From Glycocaulis sp050485565 (lineage in GTDB: Bacteria; Pseudomonadota; Alphaproteobacteria; Caulobacterales; Maricaulaceae), in contig NZ_JBJHBQ010000013.1 of the NCBI RefSeq assembly GCF_050485565.1, positions 1 through 62,686 of the forward strand: DNA of 62,686 bases, given 5' to 3'. The position numbers were made by a program, and so were the translations under genes. Positions 34,835 to 44,192 of the stretch are shown one piece after another (position 1 is the first letter of the stretch; each line of letters begins with the position of its first letter). The notes beneath the pieces are model-generated. The model searched no databases. It saw nothing but the letters and a program-made list of their open reading frames with translations, and was not told the DNA's origin.

Positions 34835-36151
34835 TTAGACTTTCCTACCAAGAAGTAACTCACGCATCGCGATATCGATGCGCTGGCCGAGACCGGCCCG
34901 GCCGGTTACGCGCACGCTGAAAGCCGATGTCAGCGCCGCCAGCACAATGCCAAAAGCCAGCGCGGCAAACACGCCTGCCAGCACAAATCGCTCCCAGGCT
35001 TCGGCGGTGACCGGGCTGGGCAGAATATCCTCACCGCGATCCAGCGCCAGCGCGCCGCGCCCGTGAAAATGCGCCAGCGCCAGCGTGCGCGGTCCGGCCT
35101 CCAGCGACAGGCGGCGCAGGCGCGCGGCGTCCTGCGGTGTTTCCAGCAGGGCTGTCAGCCGGATGGCATCAATGTTGGAGGTGTAGCGCGCCACCGCGCC
35201 CAGCTCACTGGCAATGGCGCGAAGTGTCTGTTCATTGGCCAACTGAAGTTCTGACCGGAAGGCGTCATCCACCTGCCCGGCCAGCAGCGCGGCGCGCAGC
35301 AGGCGCGCGCCCTGTCCCGCCCCGGCATCACGGCCCATGCGCGCCAGCGCGCATTCCAGTGCCTCTCCAGCCGGGCAATGGGCAAGAGTGGCCATCTCGT
35401 CGGACTGAAGCCAAAGCTCGCCTGTTCCGGCTGACAGGCCGGGCAGCAGGGCGAGATTAAGCGCGCCGTCCTCATGGCCGGCAAAGAAAGCCGCGTGTGA
35501 AGCGTGAATTGTCTCATAGAGACGCGAGGCGCGGTTCAGCCGCGTTCTCACCGTCGCCGGGGCCATCCCGGCGGCTGCTTCACTGGCCGCCAAGGCAGCG
35601 GCCTGGCGCATGCGCTCGTTCCACACGCTGTCCAGTTCCTGCTGCCTCACCCAGACCGGCAAGGCGCGAAGGACGGCCTCCGCTTCGCCCGGCGAGCGGG
35701 CGTGCAGCTCCGCCCAGATCAGGCTGGAGAAGCGTTCCCGGCCAGCGATCGGCTCGAACGCGGCGAGCAGGCTGGCCGCCAGCGCATTGTCGGGCGGCAG
35801 ACCGGCACGCGGCTGCATGGCGGTTTCCAGCTCATTGCTCCAGATCGAGGCGGCTGTGGCCGCGTCCGGTGCCAGTGACGCAAAGGCGTCGTTCACGCGT
35901 CCGGCGCGGTCAGGCATATCGGCTACAGGGTTCAGATGGCGCATGCCGTCAAACGCCGAGAAACCGGCCAAGGCTACCAGAACAGCAAAGGCGGCAGGGC
36001 GCGCGAGAGCTGCCAGCGCCTGCCAGCTCCACCATATCAGGCGTCGCGGCAATCCGGCTTCACGCGGGTGACGCACGCGCCGCGCGCGCGCCTGCACCCT
36101 CTCAAGGCTGTATCTCGATCCCCGTCGTGCCACGCTTTCCCCCTTGCGCAC
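34835..36151 (-). CDS. Two-helix membrane protein of unknown function
   Basis: I do not recognise this 438-residue protein. The N-terminus is strongly basic (cytoplasmic), a first hydrophobic helix spans about 52-70, a long alanine-rich helical segment of about 320 residues follows, and a second helix ('FVLAGVFAALAFGIVLAALTSAF') lies near residue 395-418. The helical middle, with two close cysteines ('LAHCPAGEALECALA'), would be periplasmic. It may belong to the adjacent polysaccharide cluster, but it is separated from it by about 170 bp of AT-rich sequence. Confidence 0.7.
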   Translation of the reverse strand: MRKGESVARRGSRYSLERVQARARRVRHPREAGLPRRLIWWSWQALAALARPAAFAVLVALAGFSAFDGMRHLNPVADMPDRAGRVNDAFASLAPDAATAASIWSNELETAMQPRAGLPPDNALAASLLAAFEPIAGRERFSSLIWAELHARSPGEAEAVLRALPVWVRQQELDSVWNERMRQAAALAASEAAAGMAPATVRTRLNRASRLYETIHASHAAFFAGHEDGALNLALLPGLSAGTGELWLQSDEMATLAHCPAGEALECALARMGRDAGAGQGARLLRAALLAGQVDDAFRSELQLANEQTLRAIASELGAVARYTSNIDAIRLTALLETPQDAARLRRLSLEAGPRTLALAHFHGRGALALDRGEDILPSPVTAEAWERFVLAGVFAALAFGIVLAALTSAFSVRVTGRAGLGQRIDIAMRELLLGRKV

Positions 36152-36189
36152 GCCCTATCCAAGCATGACGGGCGGGAGGCTTCAACGTA

Positions 36190-36390
36190 TTGCAGAAAGG
36201 TGTCATCCCCCGCTTTATGCGGGGGACCCATGCCTCTTTTGGTTACGCAACGCATCCGCGTTGCGGTGTTCCGCGAATACCCGCCTGCGCGGGCACAGGC
36301 AGTCGCGCTTTTCAAGCTACTCCGCGGCCTGAATAGACGCTGCTAGCTCGAAACTCTCAGGCATGGGTGGCCTGGACAAGCCGGGCCATG
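36190..36390. repeat. Intergenic repeats including inverted element A, copy 3
   Basis: The 260-bp gap between the membrane protein and the GST gene holds the dyad CCCCCGCTTTATGCGGGGG followed by an inverted copy of element A (36229-36316): GCAACGCATCCGCGTTGC, TTCCGCGAATACCCGC, and the GCAGTCGCGCTTTTC end. No gene is visible. Confidence 0.75.
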
Positions 36391-36412
36391 ACAACATGGA
36401 AGAACTGAGGTC

Positions 36413-37135
36413 CTACAGCGCCTTCTGGCCGAACAATATCGCGCGGGCTTTCTTCGCCTCCTCGGAATCCTCGGCGAGGTTTGAGCGAAATTCCTTGCCC
36501 GCATCGCGGCCCCGGCGCAAAGCCGGGCGCTCTTTCAGCCGCTCGACCCAGGCTTTCAGGTTAGGGAAGTCCTCAAGGTTCTGGCCCTGCCCCTCAGGCA
36601 GTATCCACGGCCAGGCGGCCATGTCGGCGATGGAGTATGGCCCGGCGAGATATTCCCTGTCCGCTAGCCGCCGGTCGAGCACGCCATAAAGCCGGTTCAC
36701 CTCATTGGTGTAGCGGTTCGCGCCGTATTCCAGCTTGCTTTCATCTGGCTCGATCTTTTTCGCGTAGGAGCGGAAATGGTGCGCCTGGCCTGCCATCGGC
36801 CCCAGCCCGCCCATCTGCCAGTGCAGCCATTGCTCCACCTCGGCCTGCTCGCGCGGATTGGCGCCGTAGAACTTGCCCGTCTTGCGGGCGAGATATTGCA
36901 GGATCGCGCCGCTTTCGAAGATGGAGATCGGCTGACCGTCCGGGCCTTCAGGGTCGGTGATGGCGGGCATACGGTTATTCGGGCTAATGGCCAGAAATTC
37001 CGGCCTGAACTGCTCGCCCGTGCCGATATTCACCGGCCGGATCACGTAAGGCAGCTCCATCTCCTCCAGTGCGATGGAAACTTTCCAGCCATTGGGCGTC
37101 GGCCAGTAAAAGACCTCGATGGGGGACTGGGACAT
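36413..37135 (-). CDS. Glutathione S-transferase (YghU/YfcG-like)
   Basis: This soluble 240-residue thioredoxin-fold protein probably acts as a disulphide-bond oxidoreductase or detoxifying GST. 'FYWPTPNGWKVSIALEEMELPY' carries the asparagine-type active-site region of YghU/YfcG proteins, 'NNRMPAITD' holds the cis-proline, and 'SIFESGAILQYLA' is the glutathione gamma-Glu site. The C-terminal helical domain has 'YSIADMAAWPWI'. The start at 37135 follows GCAGGAG. Confidence 0.9.
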   Translation of the reverse strand: MSQSPIEVFYWPTPNGWKVSIALEEMELPYVIRPVNIGTGEQFRPEFLAISPNNRMPAITDPEGPDGQPISIFESGAILQYLARKTGKFYGANPREQAEVEQWLHWQMGGLGPMAGQAHHFRSYAKKIEPDESKLEYGANRYTNEVNRLYGVLDRRLADREYLAGPYSIADMAAWPWILPEGQGQNLEDFPNLKAWVERLKERPALRRGRDAGKEFRSNLAEDSEEAKKARAILFGQKAL

Positions 37136-37286
37136 AGGACATCTCCTGCTCAGCGCGACATTGGGCCGCGTGATTATGACTGGCAAGTCGTCCGCCATCG
37201 CTGCATCGTCAAGGGTGAGCGCCCTTCATCTCTGCCATAAGACGCGCTAAATGCCCTGCCCCTTTTCCCAAGCTGGTAGACCGACC

Positions 37287-38234
37287 ATGACCGCCATCCT
37301 GCAAGACCTGATAAAGCCCGTTTCTTTCGCGCAGGCTGCGCGCGACCCGCAGGGCTTTGCCGATGCGCTGTGCGGCAGTTTCCGCGAATACGGTTTTGCA
37401 GTCGTCAGCGATCACACGATCGATCAGGGCGTCATCGACCGCGCCATTGCCGACACAAAAGCCTTCTTCGCGCTGCCAGATGACACCAAGCGGCAATATC
37501 ACCAGCCCGGCGGCGGCGGGCAGCGCGGCTATACGCCTTTCGGCGTGGAAGCGGCCAAGGGCGCTGCGGCTGTGGATCTGAAGGAATTCTGGCATCGGGG
37601 CCGCGACCTGCCCGAGGGTCACCGCTATTCAGATGTGATGCCCGCGAACGTATCGGTCAGCGACATTGCTGGCTTCAACGAGACGACGCGCGATCTGTTT
37701 GATGCGCTCGACGCGATGGGCCGCATCCTGCTGAAAGCCATCGCGCGCCATCTGGATCTGCCGGAAAACTGGTTCGAGGCGCGCGTCGCCGAAGGCAATT
37801 CCATTCTGCGCCTCCTGCACTACCCGCCCGTCAGGGGCGAGCCGGACGGCGTGCGCGCCGGCGCGCATGAAGACATCAATGTCATCACACTGCTGCTGGG
37901 CGCGGAGGAAGCGGGCCTGCAGGTGAAAACCCGCTCTGGCGAGTGGCTGGCCATCAACCCGCCGCCGGGCGCTCTGGTGGTCAATGTGGGCGACATGCTG
38001 CAGCGCCTGACCAACCATGTCCTGCCCTCGACCACGCACCGCGTGGTGAACCCCAGCGCAGAGCGCATGGCCTTCTCACGCTATTCCACGCCCTTCTTCC
38101 TGCACTTCGCGCCGGACGTGGAGATCAAGACCCTGCCGCAATGCGTCAGCGCAGATAATCCCGACCGCTATTTGCAGCCCATCACCGCCCATGAGTATCT
38201 TATGGAGCGGCTGCGCGAGATTCGCCTCGCTTAA
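37287..38234 (+). CDS. 2-oxoglutarate/Fe(II)-dependent oxygenase (isopenicillin N synthase-like)
   Basis: This non-heme iron dioxygenase has about 315 residues. The N-terminal DIOX_N region ('FREYGFAVVSDHTIDQGVIDRAI', 'RGYTPFGVEAAKG') is followed by the Fe(II) triad in 'AGAHEDINVITLLLG' (H and D) and 'LPSTTHRVVNP' (H), and the 2OG-binding 'RMAFSRYS'. The substrate is unknown. It is divergent from the GST gene. Confidence 0.9.
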   Translation: MTAILQDLIKPVSFAQAARDPQGFADALCGSFREYGFAVVSDHTIDQGVIDRAIADTKAFFALPDDTKRQYHQPGGGGQRGYTPFGVEAAKGAAAVDLKEFWHRGRDLPEGHRYSDVMPANVSVSDIAGFNETTRDLFDALDAMGRILLKAIARHLDLPENWFEARVAEGNSILRLLHYPPVRGEPDGVRAGAHEDINVITLLLGAEEAGLQVKTRSGEWLAINPPPGALVVNVGDMLQRLTNHVLPSTTHRVVNPSAERMAFSRYSTPFFLHFAPDVEIKTLPQCVSADNPDRYLQPITAHEYLMERLREIRLA

Positions 38235-38275
38235 GGGTTTCCTTGCGCTCCGGCCGCCAAAGGGGAGGTCAGCGC

Positions 38276-38728
38276 ATGGCAGGGCAGCGCAGTCCGGAAG
38301 ACAGCATCCAGATCATCCGCCTGATGACGCGGCTGAACGGCATTGCCATTATCGCCTGGCAGGGCGGAGAAGCTCTGACCCTGGTAGGCGGGGCGGGCCT
38401 TGGCGTCGGCTATCTCGCCTCCGGCATCGGGTTCGGGGTCTGGCTGGTCAGCGCAATTTTGTGGATATGGATCGTGATTTTCGCCCGCCAGCGCTGGAAG
38501 CTGGACATTCTGGGCGATGCAACCGCCCGGCAGGTCTTCATCCGCACCGGGCGGACCGCTTTGCCTGTACTGGTTACCTGCCTGGTTGTGGGCGGGGCAG
38601 TGACGATGTTCACCGCCATCTCCGGCGAAATCGCCTTGCGTATTTCCATAGCCGCAGTGGCCGGGACCGCGCTTCTGGCTGCGGCAGCCTATGACCGCCA
38701 GCTGCGCACCAGCCCTGCCTTGCCATAG
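38276..38728 (+). CDS. Small membrane protein of unknown function
   Basis: This 150-residue protein has about four hydrophobic segments: around residues 28-48, 50-67, 95-118 and 122-140. The ATG follows AAAGGGGAGG. It lies 42 bp downstream of the oxygenase gene and may be cotranscribed with it. No family was recognised. Confidence 0.7.
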   Translation: MAGQRSPEDSIQIIRLMTRLNGIAIIAWQGGEALTLVGGAGLGVGYLASGIGFGVWLVSAILWIWIVIFARQRWKLDILGDATARQVFIRTGRTALPVLVTCLVVGGAVTMFTAISGEIALRISIAAVAGTALLAAAAYDRQLRTSPALP

Positions 38729-38923
38729 GCTTTGACGGCCCCCGCCCGACTGCATCAAGCGCGGCGCGGGGCGGGCTTCTAACAGGCAATCCGGCTTCCC
38801 GGCTGAGGGAAAACCTGCGGCGCGGCGTTGAATCTGCACGCCTTAACCCCTACCTTTAGCGGCACACACTGACATCTGTTCACAAGCAGCCTTGCGCGAG
38901 GGCGCGCGAGGCCAGGAGGATTT

Positions 38924-39478
38924 ATGACCCCATCAAAACGCCATTTCCGTCATCAACGTGAGCCCCGTCTGGATATTGCCCGTGTCGGGGAATCCGGCAC
39001 CGTTCTGGCGCTTGCTGCCGCCGGATTTTCGGTCCCTGATCTGAACGCTGCCGCCAGCGCGGCCGAGCGCGCAGGGTACCGGCTGAAGGTTATTTCAAGC
39101 GCGCGGGCTCTGGTCTCGGGACGCACCGAAACCGGCGAGGAGATGAACTTCGTTGTCGATAGCGGAATTGACGATGTAACGGCCGATGAAGCGGCCGGAC
39201 TGATATTGCCGGGCGGACGGCGCGCGGTTGATGCGCTGAACGATTCCAACGCGGCGCTGCGCCTCGTCCAGGACATGTTCGCCAGCAAGCGCCCCATCTT
39301 TGCAGCCGCAGAATCGCTCGCCATGCTGGCGGAAGTATCAGGCAAGGAGATCGGCGAAGCTGACGCAGCACTCGCCCTGAACGGCGAGGTGTTTGCAGCC
39401 AGCGGCGAAACCGCCCGCGATGATGTCGCCAAGGTGTTTGCTGAATCGCTGCAGACGCAGGCGTCTGAAGCCGCATAG
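38924..39478 (+). CDS. DJ-1/PfpI-like protein without the catalytic cysteine
   Basis: This 184-residue protein has the class I glutamine-amidotransferase-like plan of DJ-1/PfpI: 'VLALAAAGFSVPDLNAAASAAERAGYRLKVIS', 'AGLILPGGRRAVDAL', and at the nucleophile elbow 'PIFAAAESLAMLAE', where active members have a cysteine (typically AxCHG). The protein contains no cysteine at all, so it cannot use the normal chemistry; it recalls the C-terminal domain of large catalases. The start follows a strong AGGAGG. Confidence 0.75.
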   Translation: MTPSKRHFRHQREPRLDIARVGESGTVLALAAAGFSVPDLNAAASAAERAGYRLKVISSARALVSGRTETGEEMNFVVDSGIDDVTADEAAGLILPGGRRAVDALNDSNAALRLVQDMFASKRPIFAAAESLAMLAEVSGKEIGEADAALALNGEVFAASGETARDDVAKVFAESLQTQASEAA

Positions 39479-39500
39479 CGCGCGCCGGCCCTGAAACAGG

Positions 39501-39534
39501 AAAGCCCCGGAGCATCACGCTCCGGGGCTTTTTT
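39501..39534 (+). terminator. Terminator after the DJ-1-like gene
   Basis: Stem AAAGCCCCGGAGC/GCTCCGGGGCTTT with a five-base loop, followed by six T. It lies 22 bp past the stop codon and also faces the end of the convergent MFS gene. Confidence 0.9.
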
Positions 39535-39556
39535 GTCCGGGATTGGCGATAAAGCC

Positions 39557-40885
39557 CTATCCTTCCCAATTCCTTGGCAGCCAGCGCGCCGCGAGGAACA
39601 TGAAGCCAGCCGCGACCAGATAGAGGCTCGACCCGATCAGGATAGAATAGCGCAGCGATTCATCGCCAAACGTGGGTGCCAGCATCGTCGACAATTCGCC
39701 GAGCACATAGATCCCCACCCCGATCCCCAGCAGATTATTGATGAGCAGGAAGATGGATGAGGCCACGGTGCGCATCGTGGCCGGCACCAGATTCTGGAAG
39801 GCCGACAGGACCGGCCCCAGCCAGGCCAGTGCCAGCGCGTTGGGGATGATGAACACGAAGAAGGCAATCGTTGCGTTCGGTGCCAGCACGCCTACCGCAT
39901 AGAAGGGCATGGTGAACAGGAAGGCGATACCCGGCACCAGCGCGTACCAGGCCTTGGACTTCTTGCCGACCCAGTCGGAAATGAAACCGCCAAGCACGAT
40001 CCCGGCGCTGCCGCCGATAATAAGAAGGCCACCGAACATCCAGCCCGTGGTGACCAGATCAAGGCCATAGGAGCGCGCAAAAAAGCTTGGCACCCAGAAG
40101 AACACGCCATAGCCCATCATGGACGAGCAGGTCGCGCCGAAGGTGAGGAACCAGAAGGCGGGCTTCTTCAGCAGAACGCGGATGACGGCAAAGAAGCTCG
40201 GCTTGGCCGCCTTGACGTCCAGCTTGACGGTATCCAGCTGGCCACGCGCAGGCTCGCGCACTGTCAGGCGGAAGATCGGCGCAAGCAATACACCGGCAAG
40301 ACCGACAATGATGAAGGCCCAGCGCCAGTCCAGCCCCTCGCCGATATTGCCGCTGGCAATCTGCGCGCCTGCGATGACGCCAAACGCACTGCCGAGCGGA
40401 ATGCCGAGCGAATAGAAAGCGAGCGCGCGTGCGCGTGCCTGCGGCGGGAAATAGTCGGCGATGAGGGAGTAGGACGGGGCCACCCCGCCTGCCTCACCCA
40501 CGCCTACGCCTACACGCGCAGCAAAGAGCTGCCAGAAATTCTGGGCCATGCCGCAAAGCGCGGTAAAGCCACTCCATACGGTGAGCGAAACGGTGATGAT
40601 CCATACCCTGTTGGTGCGGTCGGCCAGCCAGGCAATCGGCACACCAAGGACGGAGTAGAGGAGCGCAAAGGCAATGCCGCCCAGAAGGCCGAGCTGGCGG
40701 TCGTCCAGCCCCAGCTCCTCGCGTATCGGGATGGCGAGGATGGAAATGATCTGCCGGTCGAGGAAGTTGAACGCATAGACCAGAAACAGCATCACCATCA
40801 CATACCCGCGATACAGGTTGGATGGTGGCTTGGGCACGGTGGTCGCAGCGGCTACACCCGGCGCGCCCGGCAGCGTCTCACTCAT
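39557..40885 (-). CDS. Spinster-family MFS transporter
   Basis: This inner-membrane major-facilitator protein has 442 residues and twelve predicted helices. 'YAFNFLDRQIISILAIPIREELGL' is the typical first helix and loop of spinster-like transporters, and 'GVPIAWLADRTNRVWII' is the MFS A-motif. In alphaproteobacteria such genes often sit with TonB receptors and hydrolases, as here, which suggests uptake or efflux of a hydrophobic organic compound; the substrate is not known. Confidence 0.88.
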   Translation of the reverse strand: MSETLPGAPGVAAATTVPKPPSNLYRGYVMVMLFLVYAFNFLDRQIISILAIPIREELGLDDRQLGLLGGIAFALLYSVLGVPIAWLADRTNRVWIITVSLTVWSGFTALCGMAQNFWQLFAARVGVGVGEAGGVAPSYSLIADYFPPQARARALAFYSLGIPLGSAFGVIAGAQIASGNIGEGLDWRWAFIIVGLAGVLLAPIFRLTVREPARGQLDTVKLDVKAAKPSFFAVIRVLLKKPAFWFLTFGATCSSMMGYGVFFWVPSFFARSYGLDLVTTGWMFGGLLIIGGSAGIVLGGFISDWVGKKSKAWYALVPGIAFLFTMPFYAVGVLAPNATIAFFVFIIPNALALAWLGPVLSAFQNLVPATMRTVASSIFLLINNLLGIGVGIYVLGELSTMLAPTFGDESLRYSILIGSSLYLVAAGFMFLAARWLPRNWEG

Positions 40886-40974
40886 GGAATATCCCCCGGC
40901 AGGTAATGGTCCCGTGCTGATCGCGTCAGCATCTCTTCATGGCATTCTGACCCGCTGGCCTCAGTGTGCAAAAG

Positions 40975-41016
40975 AAAAACGCCGCCGGAGCTGCAAAGCA
41001 TCCGGCGGCGTCTTTC
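40975..41016 (-). terminator. Terminator after the TonB-dependent receptor
   Basis: Stem CGCCGCCGGA/TCCGGCGGCG with an 11-base loop, flanked by AAAAA on the left and TCTTT on the right. It lies about 30 bp beyond the receptor stop codon on the minus strand. Confidence 0.8.
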
Positions 41017-41043
41017 CAGCCGTCCCCCGGCCTTTAGGCTGTC

Positions 41044-43302
41044 CTAGTAGCGGGCGGTGAAAACCAGCCGCCAGGTACGCGGCGCGCCGTAATAGACGGT
41101 GCGGATATTGCCCACCGAGGAGAAGTCCTGACCATCGGTGCGATAGACTTCATCGGAGAGGTTACGTCCGTAGAGGCCGATCGAGTAATTGCCGTTCCGG
41201 TTGGTCCAGACGGCGTTGGCGTCATAGAGCCAGTAGGCGTCCTGGAACAGGCCCTCGATCTCGACATTCGAGTCCACCGGCGTGTTGTCCACCGCCAGCG
41301 CCATGCGCGAGCGGTAGCGGGCCGAGCCGGACAGGCGCAGCGTGCCGTTGTCGGCGAGATCGAAGTCGTAAGCCGCGCCGAAACGCGTGGTCCATTCCGG
41401 CGAGAATGCCGGTGTCTGGAACGCGCGGCTGCCACCAAAGCTGACGAAGCGAGCATCGTCGAATTCGCCATACTCCGCGTCCAGATAGCCGATCTGGGCA
41501 TCCAGAAGCAGCTCGGGAACCGGGCTCCAGGCCAGCTCGGCCTCAAAGCCGGAAATCTCAAGGCTGCCCGCATTGAGAACCGTCAGCTGCGGAACCGGCA
41601 GGCCGGTACCCGGATCGGTCACGAGGCCGGACACACGCGCCTGGAAGTCGGTATAATCGTTGTAGAACACCGTGAAGTTGGCCCGCAGCGTGTTGTCGAG
41701 CCAGTCAGTCTTCACGCCGAGTTCATAAGACGTGACGGTCTCGGGATCGTAGGGGGCCTGCTCACCGGGATTGTTGGCGCGCCCATTAAAGCCGCCTGAC
41801 TTGAAGCCCATCGCGATACGGCCATAGACCAGCACATTGTCCGAGGCCCGGTAGTCCAGCGAAATCATGGGAGAAGTGTCGGTCCAAGTCTGGCGGATAT
41901 TGAATGCCAGCGCCGGATCGACGGTCAAGCCGGGGAAGTCGGAGAAGGTCGACGTGGTGCGGAAGTAGTCCTTGCGTTCCTCGGTATAGCGCACCCCACC
42001 CGTGATGGAGAGACGGTCAGTCAACGCGAATGTCGCGTTGGCGTAGAGCGCCCAGCTGCGGGTCTCCAGATCATCATCGATCGTGCGCAGGAACGTAAAT
42101 CCGCCCGGACCGGTCAGCAGGTCATCGGCGAACGCTTCCTGATGCGATGTGATATTTTCCAGCATGTAGAACACGCCGCTGACCACCGTCAGGCGTTCGC
42201 CCTCATAGTTCAGCTGGAATTCCTGACTGATCTGATCCTGGTCGACGGCCACGAGCACATCACCGGTTTCGAGCGGCGTGGCATCGATATCGATGTAATC
42301 TTCGTACTCCAGCTCGCGGTAGGCCGTGATGGAGCGCAGGGTGAGATTGTCCGACAGCTCCCAGTTCATGGTGAGCGCGGTGCCCCAATGGGTCATCTCG
42401 GTAGAGTTGGGGAGTCCTGGTGTCGGGGTGGCGGTGAAGTCATAGGCCGGAACCGGCGTTGGCACCGGGAAAATCGGCACGCCGAACAGTGTCGTCAGCG
42501 TATTGATCGGCTGGCCCATGACCAGCGCGTTGTTTTCACGCGACCAGTCGGCATTCCAGTCCACGGAGAAGTTCGGGGCCGCATCCCAGGCCAGCGCCAC
42601 ACGCGCCGCCGAGGCGTTGCGGTCATTATAGTCTTCACCGGTGACGGGATTGGTGACGAAACCGTCCCGGCCCGTGCCAAACAGGGCGACGCTGCCGGCC
42701 AGGTTTTCGGCCAGACCGCCGGAAACCGATGCGCGTGCCTCCCAGAGTGAGTAATTGCCCAGCCCGACCTGGAACTGGCCACGTGTCTCCTGGCTGGGGC
42801 GGCGGGTGATGACGCGAAGGGCGCCGCCAATGGTGTTCTTGCCGTAGAGCGTGCCTTGCGGGCCACGTAGAACCTCGATGCGTTCAATGTCGAACAGATC
42901 AAGCTGCGTGCCGCGAATACGCGAGAAATAGACATCATCGACATAGAAGCCGACCGCCGGATCAAAGGTCTGCAGCGCATCCGGCTGGCCTATGCCGCGG
43001 ATATAGATGTTGGTGGCGTTCGACGAACCCCGGCCCTGAACAATGTTCAGGTTGGGAACTGCGCCCTGCAGGCCCGTGGAGTCCGTTACGTCGATCCGCT
43101 CCAGCGCGGCTTCGGAAAACGCCGATACAGCACCGGGAACATCCTGAAGGCTCTCTTCAGTACGCCGCGCCGTAACCACGATCACTTCGCGGTTTGCGCT
43201 GGCACCCGTCTCCTGAGACAGGGCAGCCGGTGTCATGAAGGCAAGCGGTGACACGCCGGCAAGCGCAGCGGCCACACCAAATGTGCGCAGTTTCGTTTTC
43301 AT
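41044..43302 (-). CDS. TonB-dependent receptor
   Basis: This outer-membrane 22-strand barrel for energised uptake has about 752 residues. The start at 43302 follows GGGAGGATCACC and opens a signal peptide ending 'AALSQ'. The TonB box region ('REVIVVTARR') and plug domain ('VPGAVSAFSEAALERIDV... LRGPQGTLYGKNTIGGALRVITRRP') are followed by the barrel, ending in 'PRTWRLVFTARY' with a terminal aromatic residue. The divergent TetR gene and the MFS gene suggest a regulated uptake system for one organic compound. Confidence 0.95.
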   Translation of the reverse strand: MKTKLRTFGVAAALAGVSPLAFMTPAALSQETGASANREVIVVTARRTEESLQDVPGAVSAFSEAALERIDVTDSTGLQGAVPNLNIVQGRGSSNATNIYIRGIGQPDALQTFDPAVGFYVDDVYFSRIRGTQLDLFDIERIEVLRGPQGTLYGKNTIGGALRVITRRPSQETRGQFQVGLGNYSLWEARASVSGGLAENLAGSVALFGTGRDGFVTNPVTGEDYNDRNASAARVALAWDAAPNFSVDWNADWSRENNALVMGQPINTLTTLFGVPIFPVPTPVPAYDFTATPTPGLPNSTEMTHWGTALTMNWELSDNLTLRSITAYRELEYEDYIDIDATPLETGDVLVAVDQDQISQEFQLNYEGERLTVVSGVFYMLENITSHQEAFADDLLTGPGGFTFLRTIDDDLETRSWALYANATFALTDRLSITGGVRYTEERKDYFRTTSTFSDFPGLTVDPALAFNIRQTWTDTSPMISLDYRASDNVLVYGRIAMGFKSGGFNGRANNPGEQAPYDPETVTSYELGVKTDWLDNTLRANFTVFYNDYTDFQARVSGLVTDPGTGLPVPQLTVLNAGSLEISGFEAELAWSPVPELLLDAQIGYLDAEYGEFDDARFVSFGGSRAFQTPAFSPEWTTRFGAAYDFDLADNGTLRLSGSARYRSRMALAVDNTPVDSNVEIEGLFQDAYWLYDANAVWTNRNGNYSIGLYGRNLSDEVYRTDGQDFSSVGNIRTVYYGAPRTWRLVFTARY

Positions 43303-43366
43303 GGTGATCCTCCCAATCGAATCATCTGGCGCCTGATCCATGCCAAGCGTCTCGCCGCGAATTACT

Positions 43367-43378
43367 TTCAACGTTGAA
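43367..43378. promoter_or_regulatory. Candidate TetR operator TTCAACGTTGAA
   Basis: A perfect 12-bp palindrome lies in the 131-bp gap between the divergent TonB-receptor and TetR-regulator genes, about 65 bp upstream of the receptor start. The placement fits an operator for the neighbouring repressor controlling both promoters. This is an inference from position and symmetry. Confidence 0.5.
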
Positions 43379-43433
43379 TGAAATGTCAATTGGTATCACA
43401 CTCGAAGCGAGTCACGAGCTGAGGAGTGAGGCT

Positions 43434-44192
43434 ATGCGGCAACAGATTGCCATCGACGCGCGCGGCGAAACGGCTAAAAGTCGCGCCATGGCCACACGTA
43501 CAAAAACCCGCCCGCAAAACCGCCGTGGCGAGAAGACCCGCGCTGCCCTGCTGGACGCCGCCGAATCCCTGTTCGCGGAGACCGGGTTTCACGCCGTGAC
43601 CGTGCGCGAGATCGCGCGCAAGGCGGGCGCTGACCCGGCCCTTGTCACATATTATTTTGGCGGCAAGCGCGAGCTTTTCGACGAGGTGCTGCTGCGCCGC
43701 GCGACCGAGCTGAACGCCATCCGCCTTAAAGAGCTGGAAGAGCTGGAAGCCAATGCCGGCCCGGACGGCCCGACGGTGGAGGAGATCATCAACGCCTTCA
43801 CCCACCCGCTTCTGGACCGTACCGCCAATGGCGGGCCGGGCTGGAAGAGCTATTTTGCCCTGATCGGCCAGATCACCAATACGCCCGAATGGGGCGCGGC
43901 GGTGATGAACAAGTATTTCGATCCCATCGTGATCCGGTTCCTCGAAGCGCTGCGCCCGAGAATCCCGGACTGCACGGAGGAAGACCTGTTCTGGAGCTAT
44001 CACTTCCTGTCAGGCGTGCTGGTCCTGACCTTCGCCCAGACCGGCCGGATTGACGTGTTGTCGAAGGGCTTATGCAAATCCTCGGATATTGCCAGCGTGC
44101 ACGAGCGCATGCCCGGCTTCATCGCGGCAGGCATATTGTATCTGCAGGAGCGCTCACGCGCGCAGAAGAATGGCGGAGCAACCAGGGCATGA
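43434..44192 (+). CDS. TetR-family transcriptional regulator
   Basis: A repressor of about 252 residues. The DNA-binding HTH is 'KTRAALLDAAESLFAETGFHAVTVREIARKAGADPALVTYYFGGKRELFDEVL', shown here only to indicate that all TetR signature positions are kept (TVREIA, YYFGGK). The ligand domain follows, with a 'WGAAVMNKYFDPI' segment. I favour the ATG at 43434 because GAGGAG precedes it by seven bases; an ATG at 43488 with no ribosome site would give a more usual length. Its stop overlaps the next gene (ATGA), and it probably controls the divergent receptor. Confidence 0.88.
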   Translation: MRQQIAIDARGETAKSRAMATRTKTRPQNRRGEKTRAALLDAAESLFAETGFHAVTVREIARKAGADPALVTYYFGGKRELFDEVLLRRATELNAIRLKELEELEANAGPDGPTVEEIINAFTHPLLDRTANGGPGWKSYFALIGQITNTPEWGAAVMNKYFDPIVIRFLEALRPRIPDCTEEDLFWSYHFLSGVLVLTFAQTGRIDVLSKGLCKSSDIASVHERMPGFIAAGILYLQERSRAQKNGGATRA

